A stretch of 64,000 nucleotides of DNA, taken from the NCBI GenBank assembly GCA_015499995.1, contig JADNRV010000010.1:310001-374000 (forward strand), in the 5' to 3' direction. Every line of letters begins with the position of its first letter. The stretch's first letter is position 1. This DNA comes from Flammula alnicola. Lineage: Eukaryota; Basidiomycota; Agaricomycetes; Agaricales; Strophariaceae. The position numbers were made by a program, and so were the translations under genes. Of the stretch, positions 33,806-43,409 are shown piece after piece. A model generated the notes under the pieces. That model had not been told where the DNA came from. It made no database searches and worked only from the letters and a program-made list of their open reading frames with translations.

Positions 33806-35445
33806 ATGTTACTGATTCAAAGGTTGTTGTCCATTACCCCATTCCTTCTTATTACAATGGCGGCCAGTGTTGCGAACTCCCATCCTTCACCACAGCTGAC
33901 CATTAAAAATGACAATCCACTTATTTATTATCATGGACGTTGGGATTCGTCGCCTGGTACATGGTGGTGAGTGTACAAAATCGTTCACACATTTATCTAC
34001 AACTCTAAAAGACTACCAAAGGGCTGGCTCTGGCTTCAAGGTTAACGTGCAGAACCTCCGTTCCTTAACCCTTAACCTAGGAGAACACACCACTTCGCCT
34101 TTTGCTGCCGTCGGTATCTCGGTAGATGGCTCTGACTTCTTTACTGTCAACGCGTCGGCGGGTGCAAATGTTATCCCTCTCCCTACGACAACTTCTGATG
34201 CCTCTTTCGCAAAACCATCGTCCTCCGTGGTCAGAATCAATGTTGAAGGATGGCAAAATAATCGTATCAATCTAGAGAGTATCACTCTGAATTTGGTATT
34301 ATTATATTCCTCGTCATGTGGGGACTTCTCTCATTTATTTACCTTTAAAGGATGCTGTGTTACTTCCTTACGAGCCCTCCAAATTGTCTTTCCAGTTCGT
34401 CGGTGATTCTTTGTCTGCAGTGCGTTTGATATTTTTCTCTGGCAATTTCTTTTTTTCATTTCATGTCTATGCAGGGTCAATTTCTTCCTGAAGGAGTCGA
34501 TCAAGCATGGCCATTCATCGTTGGCGAAGCATTCAAAGCTGAACATCGCGTCAATGCACAACCTGGAGCCGCATTGACTGTAAGTCGTCCAGAAATCACA
34601 GACAGTGTAATCGAACTCCAGCTTAACCGCCTTCTTGCAAGGACATTCTCTCATACGGAAACGTACATGGAGTTTCATACCAGTATTTCAGAGTATGTTA
34701 TGTTCTTTTCAAGTGAAGATCTGGAGATGGCATTAACTAATGCATTCATAATCTCAACAGACTGAAGACACTGGATACTATTATACCACCGACCACAACT
34801 TCACGACTCCTTGGGATTTCTCCCGCGATCGTCCCCAGGCGACGCACATCGTTATCCACATCGGGTTTTTTCCAATGTCATTGTATGTGTATCTCCTTCG
34901 CGCTTACAATTCTCTTCCTTCTAGAGCCAATGATGCCTCGCAAAATGTAACAAGCGATCAGTTCGTCCAGGTGCGTCTGCACGAATATCGTATTTAACTT
35001 CTTATACTGCACTAATGACATTTATTGCTACAGGTTTACTCTGACTTCATCGCGCGTATTCGCACTTTGAACCCCAAAACTCCAATTTTTGTATTCACAC
35101 CGGTCAGTCGTCTTCCTTTCGTTGGTCGCATGGATGTTAAACTGACTACACTTTAAGTGGGGTTGGCCAAACGCCGACGGCAGCATTGGATACTACTACC
35201 AAGGCCAATACGAAAAGATTGTGGATGACAGGTAATTTCTTATGAATCACCTCCTTCTTGATACGTCTCTTACCGTATGCCTTAGGAAAGCGAAGGGCGA
35301 GAAGAACATTTTCCTCGTTGACACTACAGGCTGGGTGGCTTGGGCCGATGTCTTCCCTGACAATCAACATCCCACCGTGGATGGCCACATCAAAATCGCC
35401 CACGAATTCCTGGCCTGGCTCGCGAAGTGGGGTCTGTCTCCGTGA
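33806..35445 (+). CDS. Secreted SGNH/GDSL hydrolase, carbohydrate esterase-like
   Basis: About nine exons. The signal peptide begins MLLIQRLLSITPFLLITMAASVANS. A beta-sandwich-like N-terminal part follows, with YYHGRWDSSPGTWWAGSGFKV and FAAVGISVDG...VINVEGWQ-type strands. The SGNH domain then has block I FQFVGDSLSA (nucleophile Ser), AQPGAALTDILSYGN (block II Gly), HIGANDAS (block III G-x-N-D) and HPTVDGHIKIAHEFLAWLAK (block V Asp and His). Two-domain layout and blocks match fungal CE2-like acetyl esterases that deacetylate plant polysaccharides, though CE number is inferred. Splice checks include exon 1 at 33806-33966 and exon 2 from 34022, with phase agreement (TG|G). A later in-frame Met at 33857 is an alternative start but would cut the signal peptide. 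Confidence 0.85.
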
Positions 35446-35588
35446 TCGGGATTTATCTGCGAATACAAGAAAGAAGTGTCTTTGCTATCGCTGTATGTCG
35501 TTAGAAGAAATGCTAGATTACATGTATAAGTACAATAAGTCGTGGTCATGAATGAGTCGTGATGGTTATATGGGCGTATAGGGTTTGG

Positions 35589-37898
35589 TTAAGTGGTGAA
35601 TCGGAAAAGCGGACTACGATTGCCCTTCGCCTCCCTCAGCTGCCCCTCTTCAGCGAACTCGGTCTCGCTCAGCTGGGTGATCTTGGCGTCATTCTGGGCA
35701 TTCCTGAACAGGTATGCATGCTTCTGTGCGAACCAGAGGACAAATGCTGTGCCGGCAAAGGCGATGTTGATTAGATTACCTCGTTTGAACTCTGTTAGAT
35801 AGGTCTGAATAAGAAGTGTGTTCTAGTTGAAATCCATCAGGACGTACCAGGCGCATCATCGGCGCGATAGATCTAATCAGTCAGTCAGCGAAAATGCTTC
35901 AGTCGACAGAGAAGGTTCGACATACTTGTGAGCCCCAGACACCGTATATATTAGCTGACGACGTCAAGGTAAGAACAAGGATTAAATAATGAGGCGTGAA
36001 AAAAACGAACAAGCGCCGATAATCATCCCAGATGCGACTGTGCGCTTTCCGACACTCCTACATAGATAACGGTGCATAAACATAAAGTAGATGACACAGC
36101 GAACGAGAGAAATACTCACCCCGTGTTCTCCGAAAGCCATGCAATATTCAAAGGATGAGTGGACGGCCACGACGCGACCATTACTGCAGCGGCGTACTTA
36201 AGCCCCCGACCTGCGCTACTGGGCAGGCTGCGCAAGAAGATCCAGCCCAAAAGTTGCCAGCCAGCTGGTAATATCATGATGTCCAGTAAGTAACCTCGCC
36301 CTGGCTATGTGATTGTGCATCAGGCGTACCTCCAAATGCGCCGTGATAACCACGCTCCCGCACTTTATCAGAATGATGGATGACAGCGATCATAGCAATG
36401 CCTTGAAGAAGGTACGGAGGGGCGGTTAGTGCATTCGCAACGTAGACGTTGAAATTGAATGATTTGATGACCGTAGGCAAATCTATCGAAAAAAAAAATC
36501 GGACGTCAAGGAAACAGCGAGATAACTTACCTTTGAAGTAGCGACTTACACGTATGCATAGGGGTGTTGGGGGTTTGCCCGATGCTGGTGATGATGAGAT
36601 GACCCCATACGCCAAAGTCGGTGAGGGTATCCTTGATGTCGGACCACTGGACGGTCTTGCTGTGAAGTATATAAGTCAGGATGTTACATCAATGGATCAT
36701 GAATAACTTGTTGTAGCAGAGATCTACTTACTCGTATGATCGTTTGGAGATATCATCGCGAATGACTCTCGCTACCGCTATCTGGGCTTGGCGATCCGTT
36801 AGCCACGGTTTCCGGCCCCTAAGACCGCCTTTGGTCACCGTGACGCTGCGTGGCAGATAAAACCTGAAAATCCCTGTAGGTAAGAGAGGATGAAGAGGGC
36901 AAGGGCAGGAAGAGCGTACCATGTTCCGACGGCGACTACTATGGTTATAATGCCGTCGACCAAGAAAAGCCATTTCCAGCCTTCTAGTCCCGCAACGCCT
37001 CGCAGTTTAAGGAGGCCGCTGGCCATGAGTCCACTTACAGCGCTGGCGACGTGTTGAATACCCCAGAACCAAGCCAGACGGGTTGCGAGTTCCGTGCTCT
37101 TGTAAAACGCCCCAAGGTAGACTAAGGTTGCAGGTATTACGCCTGACCAAGTCACGATGAAGATCAGATGTCTGAATGCATGGCAGCACGAACTAAGCTC
37201 ACCTCCTTCTGTGATGGCGATGACTAAAGATGACAAGTCAATCTAAAGATCGCATAGGAACCTGAGGTACTCGGTGAACTTACAACAGCGGACTGTACAA
37301 ATCACATGAAGGTCAATTATTTATGAAGCAAGTCGAGAAAACCCGGTAGGTACCTGTGAGATATCCAGATTTATCTGTGATAAGGACGTGCGCTAAAGTT
37401 ACAAGACCCCAAGAAAACATGAGAATGGGGATCCCTAGGTTGCTCAAAATATTAAAATGAAACGATCCCATGAAAGGAAGGTACAAGCGTACATCTCGAT
37501 GGCCCAACAATCTTAGCGATCACAGCGCCTGAGAGACACGCCATCGCGAACAAGACAGAATACATCGCCGTTGCGGTATTGACAACGTTGATGTCAAAGC
37601 CTAGGTCGAATGGGAGATTATCCGATATCGCATTGGAGTTGTTCGTCCGATCCATGTTCAAGACAAAGGTCGTAAGCAGAATGCAAGGCATCAGACGCCG
37701 ATCGAGGATCCTCAGAACCTCGCCCTCTTCTTCGCGGCTATAGTCCAAGTCATCGATGAAGAAGGTGTCCTTGGGTGAAGTTGCATCATAGGTTGGACTT
37801 TGCGAAGACTCCCTGAGTAAAGAGGTGCTCTCGTGTGTCTGAGGGTCGAGAGAGCTATAGCCAGGACTAGTGCGACCACTTTTCTCTGGGAGATCCAT
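35589..37898 (-). CDS. Major facilitator transporter, allantoate permease (Dal5) family
   Basis: Plasma-membrane uptake carrier. The cytoplasmic N-terminus (MDLPEKSGRTSPGYSS...) is Ser/Thr-rich. EGEVLRILDRRLMPCILLTTFVLNMDRTNNSNA is the first span with the family's LDR-x-N-x-x-NA pattern. IPILMFSWGLVTLAHVLI follows, then AITEGG...VIPATLVYLGAFYKSTELATRLAWFWGIQHVASAVSG and GLEGWKWLFLVDGIITIVVAVGTW (typical family segment). FYLPRSV...WLTDRQAQIAVARVIRDD gives the central loop, then further spans. The last exon carries EFKRGNLINIAFAGTAFVLWFAQKHAYLFRNAQNDAKITQLSETEF and ends at 35589. There are roughly ten short introns. Relatives import vitamins, allantoate or organic acids; the substrate is not predictable. 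An upstream in-frame Met at 37940 is possible. Confidence 0.87.
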
Positions 37899-39490
37899 CG
37901 CGAAAAGAATAATGGGAAGGAGAACAAGAAAGGAAGGCAACCATGCTTTCCCTTGATATATGCAGTGCCCTTTGAGTCTATGCTGGCACAGTCATCCCCA
38001 AATGATGATGATGAACGGTGGCCCAGGGATTGCGCCATACCACGAGATACCGAGTAAGCAGCCGACCTAAGCTTATAAGCATGGCAGACAAGAGATAATC
38101 ATAAAATGAATATCGCCACAGATGACGGGGAGGTTACGTGACAGCCTGATCCCGCGATAGCACTCGTGGTTGGAGGTCGTAAACCGCGATAACAATCCTC
38201 TAGCAGCTGCTTGATGATGGAAGACGTTTCTGCTCCGGAGCCCGATTAGGAAATATATTTGAACTCAGCTTCGAGGTCCGGTCTGGCAACGCGAGAGCGT
38301 GTACCGCTCAGGCTCTTCGTTCCTCCCACTTAAATATTCCCCTAACCTCTGAATCGACCTTTTCTAGCGGATGAGTACATCGTTGATATAATACTTACTT
38401 TCTCCACATTTTCCAGGATGGTTAATTCATGCTTGTGCCACCGTGCCATCCTTCGCAGCCAATTGCAAGTTGTATCTCTCTGCCACTGTACTCCTATACT
38501 ACTCCACACTTCGGGGCACTCTGAGCCTCTTGCTTTGCTTATGACTCGAAATATCTTGATTTGATTGCGTGTGCTTCGAAAGACAGTACAGACCCTTGTC
38601 TGGGCATACACTCTGTTCGGTTCTGGTTCATACGACCTAGTGTCTGCCATCTCTTCTGCCGCACACATACCGCTACCTCGACAAGGATTTGCTCTCATCA
38701 AACACCATCTGGTTGTCATTTTCTGACTTCCTATGTTGGAGTTATGAGGTCCAGAAAAGTCCAGGCATGCCTCTGTCAATGTCCCTTTGTCGAGCGTCAG
38801 GTTGTGGTGCCAACTGCCGCGCCCGCCGGCTCGCTCACATGGATATAGGCCAGCTTGTTTCGCCCAGGTGGATGGTTTTTTCGGCTAGTTCTACTTCATA
38901 GGGTAATCAAGAAATGAAGCCTCTTGGGAAGCTGGAGTCTACCGGAGTGCGAATAGTCAGCACTTGGCTCCGAAGTAAGAGCCTTAATAAAGCGCTGCTA
39001 GTAAGCGCTTGACGGATAGCGGTTGCTGCCTCAGTATTTCCAATCCACAAGTTATAGGTATGCGCGCCAATTATAGCCCGGGCCGAATTCGAAGTTGTTC
39101 CTTTCTCACACGGCGGTTCTCCCACCATACTACTGGGTATCCGAAAGAGGAAAAAGAAAGGAAAAGGAAGGAAAAGGGAGAGAAAAAGAGAGATTTCAAA
39201 GAAATGGACAGATTTTTTTCGCCAATCAATATCCTAGCCTGATTCCGCAATCCTATCAAATTTTCTGATTTTCGGGTTTTTTTCCCGGCGCGCTTTGCGC
39301 GCACCAAGCTCGAGAATTTGCTGTTTCTGGGCGGGTATGAGACATAAATTGAGCTACCACCTTCATTAATTTATCTATGGACCTGCAATTAATTATGATT
39401 ATTCCATGTATATATCTACACCTTTTGAACACAAAAAACCTGTGAACCATCTGCCAAAACTGGGCAGAAAAGGGCTCTCTAGGAGGGGAT
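37899..39490. other. Non-coding region left of the second mobile island
   Basis: MFS promoter at the left side. The remainder is low in coding signal, with purine-rich GGAAAAAGAAAGG repeats near 39150-39190. Open frames at 38342-38779 show no recognisable protein. Confidence 0.4.
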
Positions 39491-39912
39491 GGCAGATAAC
39501 ATGCCAGCCAAATATGGTAATGGCAGATAACATTGGCCATGGCAGATAACATCGCGACGTCTTCCACAGCTCAACGTGAAAATTAAAATTTTTTGAAGAG
39601 ACAACTATTTTATTTACATCCTAAGCTACACCTATGCAAAATTTCAAGGTCCAAGGACGAGATTTGGGTGCATGAATTGACAAATAGTCATTTGAGACAC
39701 TCTGAGAGACAAATTTGGCTGTGGCAGATAACATTCTCATTTATTACACTGTTTCCAGAGCAGTTAAAAAAATTCTAAAGAGACAAATTTTTTTAAAACA
39801 TACATAGATATGCTCCTGCCGGGTTTCGTGGTATATGGTGCAGATTTGTGTTCAGGAGGTCGACAACAACACTCGAGAAACAACATTTCGGGTTTTGCCG
39901 GGCAGATAACAT
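39491..39912 (+). repeat. Five dispersed copies of GGCAGATAACAT
   Basis: Exact 12-mers at 39491, 39522, 39541, 39723 and 39901, all in the same orientation; the last is 24 bp left of the long inverted arm. No complement copies were seen. They look like subterminal motifs of a transposon or a protein-binding array. Confidence 0.6.
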
Positions 39913-39936
39913 ACCCAGCACTATGGGCGGTAAACC

Positions 39937-40261
39937 GACATGGCGGACATTCAACTGTCAAGTCGGGCCGACAGTTGTCCTGTTAAGTCATACTGTACAG
40001 AGGTTACGGGCATGTCATAACCTGTCATGACATAGGTTGACTTGCCGGTCACAGTGGCCTATGTCACGCTCTCCTGGTTCATAGGATTCTCCTGGTTCAT
40101 AGGATTCTCCTGGTTCATAGGATTCTCCTGGTTCATAGGATTCTCCTGGTTCATAGGATTCTCCTGGTTCATCGGATTCTATCGTATTGACTTCAGTGCT
40201 ACTATCTCAATCTACAGGCTTGATATGCACCTGCTTGCTCTGTAGGCCGAGACTGCTGCAA
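39937..40261 (+). repeat. Left terminal inverted repeat (325 bp)
   Basis: Begins GACATGGCGGACATTCAACT and ends GGCCGAGACTGCTGCAA. Carries six minisatellite units against two in the right arm. Confidence 0.85.
40070..40177 (+). repeat. 18-bp minisatellite, six units
   Basis: Unit TCTCCTGGTTCATAGGAT repeated six times; the last unit has one change (ATCGGAT). The frame happens to read SWFIGF repeats, but there is no sign it is translated. Confidence 0.95.
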
Positions 40262-40989
40262 TAGTGCACAATTGAGCGGCAATCTACCGCTGCAGCAGTG
40301 CATTTCTTACATAATCTGGTAAGTACTCTTAGTTTTTCCATCTCTTTTAGTAAGCTCGTATCATCATGGCAGCGGTGTTTATGTCACTGGCATTCATTTT
40401 TATGGCGAGCTTCCTACGTTTGAAGTAAAGCAAGAACTCAACAAAGGCCTACTATTAAATACACAGAAAACATCACAAGAACCTTAAAAACAGAAAGGAA
40501 TGAATCGCAAAACTCGGCCACTCATGGCATACCTCCCCCCTCCTCTGTGGTACTTACAAAAAATGACAGTCTATTAAGATGACGACATCAAAAATGGAAT
40601 TATAATGCTACACAGTACTTGCTGTTCATGAAGGCAGAAAAAAGTGAGGAAATCGGTCAAGTAAAAGGTTACGGGCTAGCATAGGTTTACCAGAGGATAA
40701 CGACATGGCAAGATCAATGACAAGATCGAGAGTTGGGAATGAGGGATAGAGGTAAAAGCGATCGATAGCGAGATGAGACGAGGAATAAAGGCATAAGAAT
40801 GAAGCCGGTCGTTATGTCGTGGGTATGCATGTGTGCGGGTGCATAAATAGTGGTATCTTCACATTTGTGATATCGTACAAGTGTTGGTGTTGGTTGCGAC
40901 GATGGTGGCGGTAATATATACATAGTGTTGGAGGAGACGAGAGGTTCACAGTTGGAAGGCACCTACGGCCTCAAGAGTTGGGACGTGCG
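40262..40989. other. Interior of the long-TIR element, unidentified
   Basis: AT-rich, no recognisable coding. It may be captured flanking or intron DNA. Confidence 0.35.
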
Positions 40990-41580
40990 GGTGATCGTCG
41001 TGTCGTGAGGGCAGATCGTAAGCAGGGTCTTGACGATCTCCTTGATCTTCTTCTCCTCAAGGTATTCAAGTTGATCCTCCTTGAGGAAGAGACGGATCTC
41101 GGTACTGCGACCAAGAGGGGAGTTGACGGTGTCAGCTCAAGTACTGCCTGCAGCGGATCCCAAATGTATCATGGTGTTTCAAGATGACGTGGACACGCTC
41201 AGCAACGAGGTAGGTGGAGCAGAAACCAACACTGAATTGACCGATCATAGAAATATTAGCCCTCAAGCTGAGAGCCTCCATGAAGCCCTAGAAAACGCGT
41301 AAGTGATGAAGCGCGCAAAAAAGTGATGAAAGAACCAACTTTTGTGCCAGATTTCACGAGGGTACCCAGGTTGTTGACCATGTCTGCCTTGGTCATACCG
41401 ATACCGGTATCGCGAATTTGGAGGACCTTGTTCTCCTTGTCAGGAGTGATGTGAATGCAGAGGTCTTTCTTGGTATCCAGTTGGGATGGGTCAGTGAGAG
41501 AGGCTTAGTGGATTTTGTTGAGAGCATCAGAGCCATTGGAGATCAACTCTCGCAGAAAAATCACCTTGTTCGAGTAGATA
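40990..41580 (-). pseudogene. Captured Hsp90 N-terminal ATPase fragment
   Basis: On the minus strand, an intron acceptor at 41581 precedes IYSNKVIFLRELISNGSDALNKIH. A stop, [55 protein letters not shown], an intron remnant (about 41301-41339), then FMEAL...[17 protein letters not shown] sequence follow. A degraded stretch then leads to [29 protein letters not shown]. These are the GHKL ATP-binding motifs of Hsp90: the catalytic-Glu helix LRELISN, DTGIGM, and GxFGVGF, here altered. Stops and frame changes, missing 5' and 3' parts and the retained intron sites show a DNA-level capture of a genomic fragment, not a retrocopy. Confidence 0.88.
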
Positions 41581-41645
41581 CTAGAAAGTGTCTGTACAGA
41601 TTAGATTAGCTATCACAGAACAAAGCAGCCACACAGCAACCACTT

Positions 41646-42132
41646 TAAGGCTGGACACAGGTCCAGGTCCATATGGGTTACCTGTGGGTTTACCCATGGG
41701 AATACCTGTAGAGATCCTGACCTGCAGGTCCAGGTTACCTGCAGCCACAGGTCCTTGAGGGTCTGGGTTTGAAAAATTTGACTGACAGGTACCTGCTTGC
41801 ATACTCAAATATTTATATAACACCTAATTTAGGCTTAAAGACAGACTTTCAACTGAATAAAGTGTGCAAGATAGGTGTAGAAGTATGTTTAAGCAGAAAA
41901 ACAGTCATTTAATATCATATAATTAGGTATTCAAGACATTCTAAGGGCTTTTACCACCAAATACCTGCAGGTATCTTTAATACCTGTTGACCTGTGACCT
42001 GCAGGTAAAATACCTGTGGGTCCAGGTGAACCGTGGGAAAGGATCCCTACAGGTCCAGGTATGGATTTTTTTCTGAAAATACCTGCAGGTAAGGATCCAG
42101 GTAACCTGAGGGTGCACCCGCGTCCAGCCTTA
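41646..42132. mobile_element. Nested hAT-like MITE (487 bp) with 8-bp target duplication
   Basis: Ends TAAGGCTGGAC at 41646 and GTCCAGCCTTA at 42132 are inverted. They are flanked by the 8-bp direct duplication AACCACTT (41638-41645 and 42133-42140). The body is packed with ACCTGCAGGT, ACCTGTGG and CAGGTCCAGGT motifs in both orientations near the two ends, with an AT-rich middle. It has no coding capacity. It is inserted inside the long-TIR element, so it is the younger insertion. Confidence 0.85.
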
Positions 42133-42289
42133 AACCACTTACTGATGATCAAATCTAGTGCAGGGTTTGTGGGATGGGGTTGGAAGAAAGTGATAAGAAA
42201 GTGATAAGACTCACGACTTGCGGATAAAAAAAGAGAGAAAAACGCGTCGCTGCTCCTTTATGTATCCTGAAAATTAGTTCTCGAAGAAT

Positions 42290-42537
42290 TTGCAGCAGTC
42301 TCGGCCTACAGAGCAAGCAGGTGCATATCAAGCCTGTAGATTGAGATAGTAGCACTGAAGTCAATACAATAGAATCCGATGAACCAGGAGAATCCTATGA
42401 ACCAGGAGAGCGTGACATAGGCCACTGTGACCGGCAAGTCAACCTATGTCATGACAGGTTATGACATGCCCGTAACCTCTGTATGACTTAACAGGACAAC
42501 TGTCGGCCCGACTTGACAGTTGAATGTCCGCCGTGTC
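42290..42537 (-). repeat. Right terminal inverted repeat (248 bp)
   Basis: Inverted counterpart of the left arm with only two 18-bp units (42374-42409). Confidence 0.85.
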
Positions 42538-43409
42538 ATATGCATGCTAAGTCACGCGCGCCCCCAGTAAGTACACGCTCTATGATTCTTCATCCGGATA
42601 TCTAGAAGCGCAACAAAGAGCGCGTGCCCGAGTGACTGCGGGTTCTCCAAGTTATATATAACGAATCTTCTTTCCGGCAGGACGATATCGAATCCACCGG
42701 CCAGGAAGTACCTCTTTTGGAACAACTTGAAGCTAACTGGAAGTATATACCCAGGGATCCGAAATTTACCTCGCGGAGTGTCACTGGACAAGGACTCGGA
42801 GGATCAGCGAACCGGCCATGCAGCACGGAACACCAGAGTGAGATGACAGGTGCTTTTTTCGGCCCTTTCACCGCTTTCACTTTCACATCGCTTCCATCAG
42901 ACTTACCTTCTCGGGACGTAGTCGATCTTTTCAGCGCCTTTCACGCTTTTCGTCCTTTACTCTTTGCAAGAGTAAGCGTCGCAGGGTCTGTCAACATTAA
43001 CGGAATATTGTTTCATAGAATTAATGCTCTACATATTTTCTATTCTGTCCTCAGTGCAGAGGCGAGATATCCAGAATCAATAACTACTTATATTTGTGCA
43101 GACGACAAGCTTCTGCCGATCTCGCTTGCTTGACGTTTTATCCTTCTTGTAGTTGCAACGTGGCACGAAACCAAAGGAAAATAAGCGCAAGAATAAACAA
43201 CTTGTGGCCTTTAGACAATAGTTTATGCATCCCTTTATAATCCTTGTTGCAAGGTGGACCTCCGCAGACAAGGTCCTGGCATAAAAGGCAATCGCGCCCG
43301 AATTCGGCGACAAGACCTTCCTGATAAGGTAATTTTCGGGGGGATGATCTCGTGAATTTGTGAAATTTGAGCCGGGCTGACCAATACAATTGCAGGTTGT
43401 CCTCTTGCC
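42538..43409. other. Intergenic region upstream of NST1
   Basis: Presumed NST1 promoter. Scattered frames without recognisable product. Confidence 0.4.

Larger units (their letters stand above)
39937..42537. mobile_element. Long-TIR element carrying a captured Hsp90 gene fragment
   Basis: Two arms, 39937-40261 and 42290-42537, are inverted copies of each other with very few mismatches. Their 77-bp length difference is exactly four extra 18-bp minisatellite units plus a 5-bp insertion in the left arm. Between them lies no transposase but a decayed, minus-strand Hsp90 N-terminal fragment, and a nested 487-bp MITE. This is the layout of a Pack-type non-autonomous DNA transposon. No clear target-site duplication was found at the outer ends, so the exact boundary and superfamily remain open. 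Confidence 0.72.

Noticed and set aside
38342..38779. 145-aa minus-strand frame
   Set aside because: Cys/Arg-rich random-looking composition, no domain, no splice context.
40042..40245. Open frame of SWFIGF repeats
   Set aside because: It is simply the 18-bp minisatellite read in frame, inside an inverted repeat arm.
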